Source: Streptomyces wuyuanensis (GTDB taxonomy: Bacteria; Actinomycetota; Actinomycetes; Streptomycetales; Streptomycetaceae). From it: a stretch of 64,000 bases of DNA. The notes beneath the pieces are model-generated. The model had not been told where the DNA came from. It searched no databases and worked only from the letters and a program-made list of their open reading frames with translations. Positions 7,771-16,334 of this stretch are shown here, piece by piece (positions within the stretch are counted from its first letter, which is position 1; each line of letters starts with the position of its first letter). The stretch spans positions 248,001-312,000 of the forward strand of contig NZ_FNHI01000006.1 of assembly GCF_900103455.1 (NCBI RefSeq), read 5' to 3'. The position numbers and the translations under genes were made by a program.

Positions 7771-9581
7771 GCGGTCAGCCGCGCCATGTTCGCGGTCCAG
7801 ACGGAGGTGGTGATCCCCGCCTCGCTCTCCCGCGGGACGTACGGCGACTCCGCCGGCGGGTCGCTCGGGTTGTAGGGGGAGGTGTCGTAGATGTCGCCCA
7901 CGTGCTTGCTCATGTAGGCCGTGCCGGCGTACGGCGTCGCCGGCGCGGGTCCCCGGTACGGATTGGTCGTGGTGCCGATGGGGGAGAGCCAGTGGTCCCC
8001 GGCGCCTAGCCCGGCGACGAGCGCCTCCGCCTGGGCGTCGGTCACCTCCGGCGGCGTGAGCGGGGCGTCCCGGAAGAGGTCCGTCAGCTCCAGGTCGCGG
8101 AAGCCGAAGTACCGCGGGAGCGCGTGGGGGCGTCCCGGGGCGAGCGGGGACGCGGCGCGCATCTCGGCGACCTCCGCCCGGCTCATCGCCATCAGCTCGT
8201 CGTGGGTCTTGGCGAGTCCGGCGACGTCGACCGAGCGGCCACCGGAGTAGTGGCCGAGCGTGTTCCGGTGGTCGTGGTCGTAGTAGTACGCGCCGTTGCG
8301 GATGTTCGACCCGAAGCGGTGCACGAACCGCGCCCGGTTGGTGCCCAGTTCGACGAACGTGGGGTGGGTGCTGTTCCGCAGCAGCGGGTTCTCCTGCTTC
8401 TGCTCCTCGGTGAGCCGGCAGCTCTCCAGCCAGGCGAGGGCCTCGGGGACGCGGCGCAGATAGGCGTGGTCGCCGGTCAGCCGGAAGTAGTGGAAGAGCT
8501 GGCGGACATTGGTCTGGGTGGTGTGCGTGGCCAGCGCCCGGGGCTCGTACGAGCGGGCTCCGGCGGGGGCTCCCGCAGGGCGGCCGTTCGCAGCCCGAGT
8601 CAGGTGCTGCAGGCCCCAGCCGGCCTGCGGCCCGGGCTGCTGGAGCCGGTGCAGACACGCCATCGCGCGCAGGACGGGCCGGTTCAGGTCGCGCCGGCCC
8701 AGCGAAGAGGCGCACATCAGGAGGAACTTGATGTTCTCGCCCAGCACGTCGTCGTTGAAGGTGACGTGCCGGGCGTAGTCGCCGTCCTCCATGCCGTGGC
8801 CCACGTCCGAGGGCAGCCAGGACGGCCTCTGGTCGGGCCACGGTGTATGCGTCACCGAGCCGGAGAACGCCGGAAAACGCTGCGGCCACCCGCCGTCGGC
8901 CGGCCCGCCCCGCAGCTGCGCCCTCAGCATGAAGTCGATGACGCGGTGCAGCGAGGCCTTGAACACCGGGTTCCTGCGCTCCAGATACAGCCGCAGGATC
9001 AGCTGCGCCGCGCTCGACGTGCCCGCGTCGTCGAAGGTGGCGTTCCCGTAGTAGTGCTGGAACTCCTCCAGCCGCCAGCCGTTGGCGCCGACGGTGTCGT
9101 ACCACTCGCGCAGGGAGCCCTCGCCGGCGAAGTCGTGGATGTAGTTCCAGCCGCCGACGGGCAGTTGGGCGCGTACGAGGGCGAGCCCGGTGCGTTCGGC
9201 CGCCCGGAGGAAGGTCTCGTCCCCGGTTGCGTGGTACGCGTCGAGGAGGCCGTGCCCCACGCTCGGCGTACCGGGCGGCTGCACCCAGCACATGGTGCGC
9301 CTGGCCTCCATCTCGCCCCAGGTGAGGGAGAGATCGGGCAGGTAGCTCCACACATAGGCGCCGTAGTACGAGACACGTTCATCCATGAAAACGGCGGCCC
9401 GTCTCATGGCATCGCGAACCGCCTGTGCGCCGACGGTGGCCCCTGTGGGTCCGGACGGTGCCGCGGGTCCTTGCGCGGCCGCTCGGGCAGGACCGGCCGA
9501 CAGGGCCGGAAGCGCTCCGAGGAGTACGGGAGCGGCCGCGAGCCGTCCGAAGTTCCTGCGGGTCATGGGCGTCTCTGTCAT
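7752..9581 (-). CDS. Tat-exported pectate lyase-like protein (PL10 type)
   Basis: Secreted protein of 609 residues, probably cleaving pectic acid by beta-elimination. A twin-arginine signal occupies residues 6-36 (MTRRNFGRLAAAPVLLGALP, then ALSAGPARAAA). The body is an alpha/alpha-toroid type with GGWPQRFPAFSGSVTHTPWP and HVTFNDDVLGENIKFLL, both hallmarks of the Pec_lyase (PL10) family. The ATG at 9581 follows GGAGG with six-base spacing, so the start is firm. It is longer than minimal PL10 domains (about 330 residues), and the C-terminal 200 residues are unassigned. It is probably monocistronic. An inverted repeat lies about 175 bases upstream. Confidence 0.8.
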   Translation of the reverse strand: MTETPMTRRNFGRLAAAPVLLGALPALSAGPARAAAQGPAAPSGPTGATVGAQAVRDAMRRAAVFMDERVSYYGAYVWSYLPDLSLTWGEMEARRTMCWVQPPGTPSVGHGLLDAYHATGDETFLRAAERTGLALVRAQLPVGGWNYIHDFAGEGSLREWYDTVGANGWRLEEFQHYYGNATFDDAGTSSAAQLILRLYLERRNPVFKASLHRVIDFMLRAQLRGGPADGGWPQRFPAFSGSVTHTPWPDQRPSWLPSDVGHGMEDGDYARHVTFNDDVLGENIKFLLMCASSLGRRDLNRPVLRAMACLHRLQQPGPQAGWGLQHLTRAANGRPAGAPAGARSYEPRALATHTTQTNVRQLFHYFRLTGDHAYLRRVPEALAWLESCRLTEEQKQENPLLRNSTHPTFVELGTNRARFVHRFGSNIRNGAYYYDHDHRNTLGHYSGGRSVDVAGLAKTHDELMAMSRAEVAEMRAASPLAPGRPHALPRYFGFRDLELTDLFRDAPLTPPEVTDAQAEALVAGLGAGDHWLSPIGTTTNPYRGPAPATPYAGTAYMSKHVGDIYDTSPYNPSDPPAESPYVPRESEAGITTSVWTANMARLTAYTAVR

Positions 9582-10185
9582 GGTGCGCCTCCAGGCGTGG
9601 CTGACCGTGCCGCGGCCCGGGCGGCCGGATGCCTTCCACGGGGGGAGGTCCGGCGGAGGGTTCACAACTCGGGTGCGACAGCGGGGGATCGGGCGTCTGC
9701 CCTTACGCCTACCACCGGGCTCCTCGGTGCTCAATAGTTCTCACACATGATGCGTGTTCATTCATGTGAACTCTATGGTGGCAGGCGGATCGAGTTTCGC
9801 CGAACCGGTTCACGGCCCGGCGCGGCCTCGTCCAGACCGCGCGGGTCCGCATCGCGCCGACGTCGGAGCCGGCACTGCGCCCGCGCGGGATGCGCCGGGG
9901 TCACAGGACGCTGGGGCTGCGGTGCTCGAGCAGGACCGCGTCGCGCCGGAGTCCGTGGTACCGGCCGATCCGTTCACGGGTGCCGATGGCCGAACCCCAC
10001 ACTCCGTGCCGCTGACCCGGAACCCCACAGATCCCGGTGGCTTCAGGGAAACCGAAGGTCCTTCAGCGCGAACCCGCGGGTCCACCGGTGTGCGTCAGGT
10101 CGACGCGTCCGTGGGTTCGGGTGAAACACGGGTGCTGAGCGAGCCGAAGGGCTTCGGCGGTGACGTCGGCCTGGGCGTTCTCGGG
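9582..10185. other. 604-base gap without a supported gene
   Basis: Upstream region of the pectate-lyase-like gene and downstream of the YCII gene. Short open frames exist on the plus strand from 9747 and 9754, but they lack a ribosome site, recognisable motifs or family-like composition. Only the palindrome at 9756-9771 stands out. Confidence 0.6.
9756..9771. promoter_or_regulatory. candidate operator, inverted repeat GTTCA-N6-TGAAC
   Basis: A perfect five-base inverted repeat with a six-base spacer lies about 175 bases upstream of the pectate-lyase-like gene in a locally A+T-richer stretch. A partial copy (GTTCTCAC) lies at 9737. Operators of carbohydrate-responsive repressors often look like this. 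No regulator gene is adjacent, so the role is inference only. Confidence 0.35.
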
Positions 10186-10737
10186 TTATGACTGCCGCCC
10201 GCCGAACTGCCAGTTGTGCACCTCAATGTCGGCGTACCGGTCCGGGGTCAGGATGGCGCGTGCCGTTTCCGGGTCCGGCGCCCGGACCAACGCCGCCGTG
10301 CCCAGCCAGGTGGTGCCGTTGTCGGACAGAAGCGGCCCGTAGGCGATCAGCTCGTCCCGGTCGGGCGGCACCGCGAGGTCGGCAGCCTGCCCCGTGCCGA
10401 GGCCGAGCACCAGGTACCGGTTGCCGCCGGTCCGGCCGCCGGGGAAGTCCCACATGGTGCGCCCCAGCGTGTTGCGCCACCGTCGCAGCAGCACGTCCCG
10501 GTAGACACCGGCCTGGTAGTTCGGCTCGTCGAAGGCGAACGCGCGGGCAGCGGCGGGATCGGGCAGGTCGACGACGTGCATGCTGCCGGTTGGCGTGTCG
10601 CCGTCGTCGGCGAGGGTTGGGCCCCGGGCGATCATCTCCTTCGCGTACCGGTCCATGTAGGACCAATGCTCTTCCAGCAGCTCGTCGCGCAGCGCTGCGG
10701 AGCCGGGCCGGTCGCGGTGGTAGCAGAGGAACTCCAT
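10186..10737 (-). CDS. tandem YCII-domain protein
   Basis: A 183-residue protein made of two YCII-related ferredoxin-like domains. The first half carries YHRDRPGSAALRDELLEEHW and SMHVVDLPDPAAARAFAFDE; the second carries YLVLGLGTGQAADLAVPPDR and AALVRAPDPETARAILTPDR. Each half has the family's R-x3-HW/R-x4-pattern followed by a D-P-x-x-A-x-x-(F/I) helix. The ATG at 10737 is preferred over a TTG six bases further upstream; neither has a strong ribosome site. It follows, on the same strand, a decayed pseudogene with which it is unlikely to share function. YCII proteins are of mostly unknown role. Confidence 0.85.
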   Translation of the reverse strand: MEFLCYHRDRPGSAALRDELLEEHWSYMDRYAKEMIARGPTLADDGDTPTGSMHVVDLPDPAAARAFAFDEPNYQAGVYRDVLLRRWRNTLGRTMWDFPGGRTGGNRYLVLGLGTGQAADLAVPPDRDELIAYGPLLSDNGTTWLGTAALVRAPDPETARAILTPDRYADIEVHNWQFGGRQS

Positions 10738-10789
10738 GCCCAAAGGATCTCTTCAAGGAGGTAACCGGGTCGAGTGGCTTTCACTGCGG

Positions 10790-11290
10790 TGGCTGCTCGG
10801 CAGCCTCACCCAGAAGCGGAAGATCTCGACGTACTCGGTGAGGACGAGGGCCATGCCGCGGTTGACGGCGAAGCGGATGTCACGCCCCCAGCCCCGCGCC
10901 TCGGCGAGCCGGTGAGCAAGGTACTTCGCCCAGGTCAGCCATGGCCTGGCCAGGTCAACGGCTGCTGGATCGAGACGCCGTAGTCACGCGGGATCTGCTC
11001 GAACAGCGGCAGCTGCCTCCAGCCGGGACTCGGCCGCCAGGCCAGCGCGGGCGGCGGCTTGCGAGGGGCGCCCCGCCGTCCTCCGCTCGTCGAGGGGCGG
11101 GTGCCGATCCGTTGCGGTGGTGCAGGCCATGAAGAACAGCTGGTGGTGCCGGATGGTGTTGAGCTCACGTCGGCCTCGGCGGTCAGCCGGCCGACAGCGG
11201 CCTGGGCGTTGAGCCGGGCTTGGCACCAGCACAGGCGGCAGTACGTACACCGAGTGCTCGACGACTCCTGTTCCGCATGCGCGGCTGCCA
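10790..11290 (-). pseudogene. decayed recombinase/integrase-like gene
   Basis: Homologous-looking pieces occur in three different minus frames. CTYCRLCWCQARL, a Cys cluster, lies near 11220-11250. IRHHQLFFMA lies near 11140. WRQLPLFEQIPRDYG lies near 10990-11030, and WAKYLAHRLAEARGWGRDIR followed by FAVNRGMALVLTEYVE lies near 10815-10920. The pieces occur in the order of a family of large Streptomyces site-specific-recombinase-like proteins, as recalled. At least three frameshifts and loss of the C-terminal part make it a pseudogene. It ends just upstream of the YCII gene. The pieces are seen directly; the family identity is recall and unverified. Confidence 0.6.
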
Positions 11291-11387
11291 TCGGCACGAC
11301 GACCACGGGCGGGTCCCTCCCTTGCCCAACTGCGCCGTGCGGGCACCGTCATGCGGCCCGGAGCCCGGGCTTCCGCGGGAGGGGAGG

Positions 11388-12083
11388 TCAGGTCATGCGC
11401 TTGAGCGTCGCATACACGACGAGATTGCCGAGGTAGCCCGTCTTCTTGGTGTAGCCCCCGCCGCACGTGATCACCCGCAGCTGGGGAACCCTGGCGCCGG
11501 CATACACCTTCTTGGTGGGAAAGGCGTGCTTCGCATACACCTCCACGGCGTCCACGGAGAAATGCGCGGTGCGCCCGTCGAGCCGCGTGACCTGGATGGC
11601 GCTCCCTTTGGTGAGAGCGCCGAGCCGGTAGAAGACGGCTCGGCCGGTGGGGGTGTCGACATGGCCCGCCACGACGGCCGCGCCGATCTCCCCCGGCGCG
11701 GGCCCCCTGGAGTACCAGCCGGCGAGCTGCGCCTTGTCGACCGGCGGAACCTCCAGCGCGCCGTTCTTGCCCAGTGCGAGGTTCATCATCGGGGTGTCCA
11801 CACCGATGGCGGGGATACGCAGCCGCACCGGTACGGAACGCGGCCGGGTACCCGGCGGCGCCACGGCCGCCCTTCGGGGAGCCGGGCCGGCGGCGAGAAG
11901 GGGCGGGACGGCCGGCCCGAAGGAGACCACCGGGCCCGGCACCGGTGCGGTGAAGGCCTGGGCGGCGGACGGCTGGGGAGCCGTCTCGCCGCGCAGCCCG
12001 TGGATCAGCAAGCCGATGCCGACCAGCAGCATGACGCCGAACACCCTGGTCGACGTGAAGAGGGAGGATTGCTTGCGTCCCAT
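11388..12083 (-). CDS. class F sortase
   Basis: Membrane-anchored transpeptidase of 231 residues. An N-terminal helix at about 12-30 (VFGVMLLVGIGLLIHGL) and a Pro/Ala linker precede the sortase beta-barrel. The barrel has RIPAIGVDTP, H141 in VVAGHVDT and C207 in VITCGGGY, with a C-terminal LKR supplying the likely arginine. The start at 12083 is chosen for the full membrane anchor. It lies 65 bases downstream of an exported protein on the same strand, which is the natural candidate substrate or partner. Class F sortases in actinobacteria often accompany such anchored proteins, but their sorting signals are poorly known. Confidence 0.9.
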   Translation of the reverse strand: MGRKQSSLFTSTRVFGVMLLVGIGLLIHGLRGETAPQPSAAQAFTAPVPGPVVSFGPAVPPLLAAGPAPRRAAVAPPGTRPRSVPVRLRIPAIGVDTPMMNLALGKNGALEVPPVDKAQLAGWYSRGPAPGEIGAAVVAGHVDTPTGRAVFYRLGALTKGSAIQVTRLDGRTAHFSVDAVEVYAKHAFPTKKVYAGARVPQLRVITCGGGYTKKTGYLGNLVVYATLKRMT

Positions 12084-12148
12084 AGCGGTCCGGGCTCCGG
12101 TCTCGGTTACGGAGGTGACGGGTCCCGTCGGCCGGCGCCGGGGGACGC

Positions 12149-12643
12149 TCAGACTGCCGAACCGTTGCGGTGCCGGCGCCGCAGCGTCAGGACGCCGCCC
12201 GCCGTCGCGGTGAGGACCAGCGCGGCTCCGATGGTCATCTCCGTGCTGTTCATCCCCCCGCCACCGCCGAACCCACCGCTCACCGCGCCGTTCGGACGCC
12301 CGGCGACCTCGAATTCGGACTGGACACGGACCCCGGGAGGACACTTGACCGTGATGTCGTACGTGCCTTCCTTCGCGTTGTCGGGGACGGTGAACGTGCC
12401 CTCCAATTCCCCGTCGCTGCCACTCCCGGTCAGATTGATCTGACCCCCGATCTCCGCCTGTCCCTTGGCGTAGGTCGCTGCCGGGTCGCAGACCCCCGAC
12501 GTGCTGACGGTGATGGTCGAGCCGGGGTAACCCACCTCGGGACTGACCGTGACCTCGGACCCTTCGGCGACTGCCGCGGGAGCCGAGAGGCCGAGTGCGG
12601 CCAGGGCCAAGGCACTACCGGCGAGAAGACGTGCGGTACGCAT
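12149..12643 (-). CDS. exported, C-terminally anchored surface protein, partner of the sortase
   Basis: A 164-residue secreted protein. A signal peptide occupies residues 1-26 (ARLLAGSALALAALGLSAPA), followed by one immunoglobulin-like domain (VTVSPEVGYPGSTITVSTSG to about residue 115). A Gly-rich hinge (GGFGGGGGMNSTEM), a membrane helix (TIGAALVLTATAGGVLTL) and a basic tail (RRRHRN) end it. This is the layout of a cell-wall sorting signal, yet no LPXTG-like pentapeptide is visible before the helix. The ATG at 12643 has a GGAGG at good spacing. It is the first gene of a two-gene operon with the sortase. Confidence 0.85.
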   Translation of the reverse strand: MRTARLLAGSALALAALGLSAPAAVAEGSEVTVSPEVGYPGSTITVSTSGVCDPAATYAKGQAEIGGQINLTGSGSDGELEGTFTVPDNAKEGTYDITVKCPPGVRVQSEFEVAGRPNGAVSGGFGGGGGMNSTEMTIGAALVLTATAGGVLTLRRRHRNGSAV

Positions 12644-13023
12644 TTTCACCACCCTCCGAGTGGCGCGGGCCAGGACTCGTTTGCCCCGACGAGGACGCCG
12701 CGCTTCAGGGGGAAAGGCAATCAGTTCTTGTGATCAAACGACCGCAGCGAAATGGCCCGGGGATTCCGCGTCGTTTTCGTGTCGTGCCATTCCCACAGGT
12801 CGTGACGGCCGCAATACGCTCAAGGGCGGAACAGAAACGGCGCGGCGAACGGGTGGCGACACGCGGGTCGCGGCCGCCGCCCGGGCGTGTCGCGAGGCCC
12901 TTCGGAACCCGCGCGGAGACGACCGGGCACGACGCCGGGCCGGTCCGGCGAAGGCCCGCTCCGCTCCGACGGTGCCCCGTGCCGGCGCCAGCGCACGGAC
13001 CGCTCACGACAGCAGGGGAAGAC
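12644..13023. other. divergent intergenic region
   Basis: About 380 bases between the sortase-operon start (minus) and the VOC gene (plus), so both promoters should lie here. No convincing gene, repeat or operator was seen. Confidence 0.5.
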
Positions 13024-13428
13024 ATGAGCGCACTCGCCGACGCCCGCATCGCCACCAGACTGCCCGCCCGGGACCTCGACAGAGCCCGGCGCTTCTACTC
13101 CGAGACGCTCGGTCTCGCCCCCGTCGACGAACGCCCCGGCGGCCTTCTGTACCGGTGCGGCGGCTCGGACTTCGCTCTCTTCCAGTCCACGGGGGCCTCA
13201 CCGGGCACCTTTACGCAGATGGCCTTCGAGGTCGACGACATCGACGCGGCCGTCACCGAGCTCCAGGGCCGGGGAGTGGTCTTCGAGACCGTCGATCTGC
13301 CCGGACTCAGGACGGTGGACGGCATCGCCGACATCGACGGCAACTACCCGAGCAAAGGCGCCGGCGGCGAACGCGGCGCGTGGTTCCGCGACAGCGAGGC
13401 AACCTGCTGGGGGTCGGGCAAGCGGTGA
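13024..13428 (+). CDS. VOC-family (glyoxalase-like) protein with a C-terminal frameshift
   Basis: A small vicinal-oxygen-chelate domain protein of 134 residues, opening with ATRLPARDLDRARRFYSETL and GGLLYRCGGSDFALFQS; the second half-module has QMAFEVDDIDAAVTELQGRG. The metal-binding or catalytic role is not predictable. The ATG follows GGGGAAGAC. The last residues read WFRDSEATCWGSGKR. In the +1 frame from about 13399 the DNA reads NLLGVGQAVK and then TGA at 13431-13433, which is exactly the ending expected for this family. So one base appears to be missing near 13399, and the listed protein has an altered tail. Confidence 0.85.
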   Translation: MSALADARIATRLPARDLDRARRFYSETLGLAPVDERPGGLLYRCGGSDFALFQSTGASPGTFTQMAFEVDDIDAAVTELQGRGVVFETVDLPGLRTVDGIADIDGNYPSKGAGGERGAWFRDSEATCWGSGKR

Positions 13429-13452
13429 AGTGAACGGCGGCGCCCGGCCCGT

Positions 13453-13977
13453 TCACCATCTGCGCAGCCAGTCCTCGATGACGTCCAGGTCCTCGCCCCG
13501 AAGACCACGACGGGGATCGACGCGATGGAGAAGGGCCCTGTCCCCGTCGCGGTCGCGCACCCACGCCCGGTCCGCGTCGCCGATCTCGTCGTCGACCCAG
13601 ACGAACGGGCGCCCGGCGGCCCGGTCGAGGAGTACCCGGGTCTTCCAGTGGAGCCCCGCGCGCCGATCCCACTCCTCCTGCTCCGACGGCTCCGGCCAGT
13701 CCACCACGGCGAGGCGGGGCAGCCCGAGCCGTGGCGCGATGCACTCGTTGGCTTCGTCCATCCACGTCGTGGCCCAGACGAGCTCACAGGGAAGCGCCGC
13801 CAGCCTGGGCCCAAGCCCCGGATCGAGGCGGGCCAGCAGCGGATTCGAGCCGCCCGCCGCCCCTCGCTCCGGCGCCTGCCCACCACCCTCGTGCGCACCG
13901 GGTGCGGCACCGAACGGCAGGAGGGGCCCGTCGACATCGAGGAACAGCAGCGGCCGGCGGCCCTTGGCAACGGTCAT
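13453..13977 (-). CDS. HAD-like hydrolase domain protein
   Basis: A 174-residue protein with the HAD nucleophile motif near its start (LLFLDVDGPLLPFG, D15 and D17), the ELVWATTWMDEAN motif II region and the acidic motif WVDDEIGDADRAWV near residue 125. This is the small, capless group often annotated as secreted-acid-phosphatase-like. The substrate is unknown. It is convergent with the VOC gene, with about 20 bases between stops, so the VOC frameshift does not affect it. The immediate upstream region is the edge of the tRNA-Pro island. Confidence 0.8.
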   Translation of the reverse strand: MTVAKGRRPLLFLDVDGPLLPFGAAPGAHEGGGQAPERGAAGGSNPLLARLDPGLGPRLAALPCELVWATTWMDEANECIAPRLGLPRLAVVDWPEPSEQEEWDRRAGLHWKTRVLLDRAAGRPFVWVDDEIGDADRAWVRDRDGDRALLHRVDPRRGLRGEDLDVIEDWLRRW

Positions 13978-14032
13978 CGCGGCACGATATCCGCCCCCCT
14001 CTCCTCGTGCCGCCGTCAGGGGCGTTGACGAG

Positions 14033-14068
14033 TCAGGGCCGGTCCTCTGTTAAGGAAACCGGCCCTGA
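14033..14068. terminator. hairpin of island copy R1
   Basis: An 11-base inverted repeat (TCAGGGCCGGT and ACCGGCCCTGA) sits just before the degenerate tRNA-Pro 3' fragment. It occupies the same place as the terminator hairpins of copies R2 and R3, which supports common descent. Confidence 0.7.
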
Positions 14069-14082
14069 CCTGGTGTTTCGAG

Positions 14083-14124
14083 TGTCGGGGTGGCGGGATT
14101 CGAACCACCACCTCTCCGTCCCGA
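14083..14124. repeat. attachment-site copy R1: degenerate tRNA-Pro 3' end
   Basis: TGTCGGGGTGGCGGGATTCG and the following bases to CCGTCCCGAA match the 3' half of the tRNA-Pro(CGG) gene at 22856-22929 with several substitutions and one lost base. With its hairpin it is the left-most of three copies. It cannot be a tRNA gene because the 5' half is absent. It probably marks the outer end of an older integration. Confidence 0.75.
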
Positions 14125-14388
14125 ATCAGGCTCTGGAGAACTGGCGCGACCCCGTGACGAGCTGGTGGCCTGGATGTCCCGCTGGTAGGGCGAATGACAG
14201 ACCATCCTCACCTCTTCGGCCCCCTGGGGGTCGTTTCGTCTTGATATGAGTTGTTTCTCTGGTTAAGTGACGGTGCGTAACTACGTCTCGCTGTCGGTCG
14301 TTTCCTGGGCCTGCGCTCGGGTGGGTTCGTGAGATCTCGTTGCGACGGTGCTGACCGAGGTCGACGGCGACAAGAAAGGACTCGTCCC

Positions 14389-15495
14389 ATGGCAGTGGAT
14401 GCCGCCCCCTCCGCCCCGCCTGGCAAGCGGCGAAAAGCCAGATTCAGAACGACTCTCGTCTTGCTGCCCACGGCAGCACTGGCGATGGCGATGGCTTTGA
14501 TCTCCAACCTTGCGAGCGCAGCTGAGGCGCCCGTTGGGCTGGGAACCGCCATGAGCTACGCGGTCCTGGCCGGTTCTGCGGTCACCAATACGGGTCCCAC
14601 GGTCGTCAACGGCGACCTTGGAGTCAGCCCCGGGTCCTCGGTGACCGGCTTTCCGCCCGGAATCGTCAACGGTGTGCAGCACGTGGCGGATGCCCCCGCC
14701 GCTCAGGCCCAATCCGACCTGACCATCGCCTACAACGATGCAGCCGGCCGGACCCCCACCGCCAGCCTGACCTCGCCGGGCGACATCGGTGGATTGACGC
14801 TGACGCCCGGCGTCTACAACGCCTCGTCGTCTCTGAATCTCACGGGGACCGTCACGCTCGACGCCCAGGGTGACCCCAATGCCGTCTTCATCTTCCAGAT
14901 CGGCTCCACCCTGATCACCGCTCCGGGGAGCAATGTCCTGCTCGTCAACGGGGCGCAGGCGTGCAACGTGTTCTGGCAGGTGGGAAGCTCCGCCACCCTG
15001 GACGTCAATTCCTTCTTCAAGGGCAACATCCTTGCGCTGACCTCTGTCACGGTGAACACCAACACGGCGGTCGAGGGCCGGACGCTGGCGCGCAATGGTG
15101 CCGTCACGCTGGACAGCAACGTCATCACGAGGGCGGTCTGCATGACAGGCCCGCCCGGACCCACCGGGCCTCCCGGACCCACCGGACCCACCGGACCCAC
15201 AGGGCCCCCCGGACCGACCGGCTCCACAGGACCCTCGGGACCCGCCGGACCTTCGGGACCCGCCGGACCTTCGGGACCCGCCGGACCTTCGGGACCCGCC
15301 GGACCTTCGGGACCCGCCGGACCCTCCGGACCACCCGGACCCTCCGGACCCGCCGGCGGGCCGTCCGGGCCTCCCGGGCCGTCCGGACCTCCTGGGCCTC
15401 CCGGAGCACCGGACCACGACCACGACCGGGACCACGACCGGGACCACGACGGTCGGGATGACCACGGCGACAAGGACGACGGCCGTAAGCCCTGA
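14389..15495 (+). CDS. ice-binding-like (DUF3494) domain with collagen-like tail, exported
   Basis: A 368-residue secreted protein. Residues 1-47 include a basic stretch and signal peptide ([20 protein letters not shown], cut after ASA). Residues about 50-240 form a DUF3494 ice-binding-like beta-solenoid ([44 protein letters not shown]-type repeats). A stretch of about 95 residues of G-P-x/G-P-A collagen triplets follows, then a His/Asp-rich tail ([14 protein letters not shown]). The ATG at 14389 has AAAGGA upstream. Many DUF3494 proteins are adhesins or exopolymers rather than antifreeze. It lies between island copies R1 and R2 and ends at a strong terminator. Confidence 0.85.
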   Translation: MAVDAAPSAPPGKRRKARFRTTLVLLPTAALAMAMALISNLASAAEAPVGLGTAMSYAVLAGSAVTNTGPTVVNGDLGVSPGSSVTGFPPGIVNGVQHVADAPAAQAQSDLTIAYNDAAGRTPTASLTSPGDIGGLTLTPGVYNASSSLNLTGTVTLDAQGDPNAVFIFQIGSTLITAPGSNVLLVNGAQACNVFWQVGSSATLDVNSFFKGNILALTSVTVNTNTAVEGRTLARNGAVTLDSNVITRAVCMTGPPGPTGPPGPTGPTGPTGPPGPTGSTGPSGPAGPSGPAGPSGPAGPSGPAGPSGPAGPSGPPGPSGPAGGPSGPPGPSGPPGPPGAPDHDHDRDHDRDHDGRDDHGDKDDGRKP

Positions 15496-15595
15496 CAGGG
15501 AAGCGCTCGGCCTTACGGCCGTGTCGCAGTCCGGGTAACTCCCGAGAAGCAGGATCTGCGACGCAAAGGACCGGTTCCCACCGCTACAGCGGACC

Positions 15596-15624
15596 GCGCC
15601 CCTGGACACATAGTCCAGGGGCGC
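15596..15624 (+). terminator. strong hairpin terminator of the ice-binding-like gene
   Basis: Perfect 12-base stem (GCGCCCCTGGAC, GTCCAGGGGCGC) with the loop ACATA, 100 bases after the stop. There is no T-tract, which is common for Streptomyces terminators. Confidence 0.8.
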
Positions 15625-16097
15625 GGCTGTCCCCGGACTGCCCGAGGGCCGGTGGCGCTTCATCCGCCCTGGTGTGTGGTGGCGGAAGAGACTGCGATGT
15701 CGAACTCGTGAGGGGTGGCCCCCGCGCTTTCCAACTGTCCACGTGAGCGTACGCGGGGGTCCACGCGGCGGATCAGGCGGGTTGGCACGTGGGATGGGCG
15801 GCCGCGGCCGGCGCACCGGACAAGGTCCAGGACAACCGGCCGGGCTCGGGCCGAGGTCTCGATCGCGCGTAGGTACGACACGGACACTCCCAACGCTGGG
15901 AGACGGCACGGGGCGAGACGGGCCGAGCGCAGGGGGCGGTTCTCCGAATCGCAGACCCGCTCTGAACCGTGCTTCTCAAGGCCATCGCCGACCTCGGGTA
16001 TGTACGTAACGCGGGATCGGGGGAGTTGGCCGCACAGGCGACGTTCCGGGTTCGCCACCTGGCTCTTGTCACGCTCACCGGGATGTGGGAGTAGGCG
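15625..16097. other. non-coding or decayed stretch in the island
   Basis: About 470 bases without a supported gene. An open frame on the minus strand (15660-16199) crosses into the R2 repeat and shows no motif or ribosome site. Element debris is the likeliest content. Confidence 0.5.
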
Positions 16098-16334
16098 TTG
16101 GACGCACGCCGGGCGATGAGCCCCGGCTCGCCCGTGGCTGCCCTCGACGCGTTGCTGAAAGCTCGCCGGTAGGGCACTGGTCTGGAGACGAATTTCCAAG
16201 ATCTTCTCCAGGACTCCTCCAGATAGCCCCCGAGAAACAGGTCAGGCCCGGTGCTGATCTCTCAGCACCGGGCCTGACCTGGTGTTTCACTGTCGGGGTG
16301 GCGGGATTTGAACCCACGACCTCTTCGTCCCGAA
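16098..16334. repeat. attachment-site copy R2 (about 237 bp direct repeat)
   Basis: Direct repeat of 22662-22897. It starts TTGGACGCACGCCGGGCGAT, contains a 12-base-stem hairpin at 16244-16275 (AGGCCCGGTGCT, AGCACCGGGCCT), and ends with 45 bases (16290-16334) identical to the 3' half of tRNA-Pro. The copies are more diverged on the element side and identical over the tRNA part, as expected for att sites. It has no 5' tRNA half, so it is not a tRNA gene. Confidence 0.85.

Noticed and set aside
8124..9737. Long plus-strand open frame opposite the pectate-lyase-like gene
   Set aside because: It is the mirror of a gene with a signal peptide, ribosome site and family motifs; its translation is Val/Arg/Gly/Pro-rich without motifs. 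High G+C makes such antisense frames common.
10774..10983. Plus-strand frame beside the YCII gene
   Set aside because: The opposite strand carries recognisable fragments of the decayed recombinase-like gene; this frame is its shadow.
15230..15345. Short regular repeats that might be CRISPR
   Set aside because: They are in-frame 18-base collagen-triplet codon repeats with no spacers; no cas genes are present.
15660..16199. Minus-strand frame in the island
   Set aside because: Crosses the att repeat, has no ribosome site or motif, and is Arg/Pro-rich as expected for a chance frame.
14083..16334. Two extra tRNA-Pro genes
   Set aside because: Copies R1 and R2 contain only the 3' half of the tRNA; D-arm, anticodon stem completion and 5' acceptor strand are missing.
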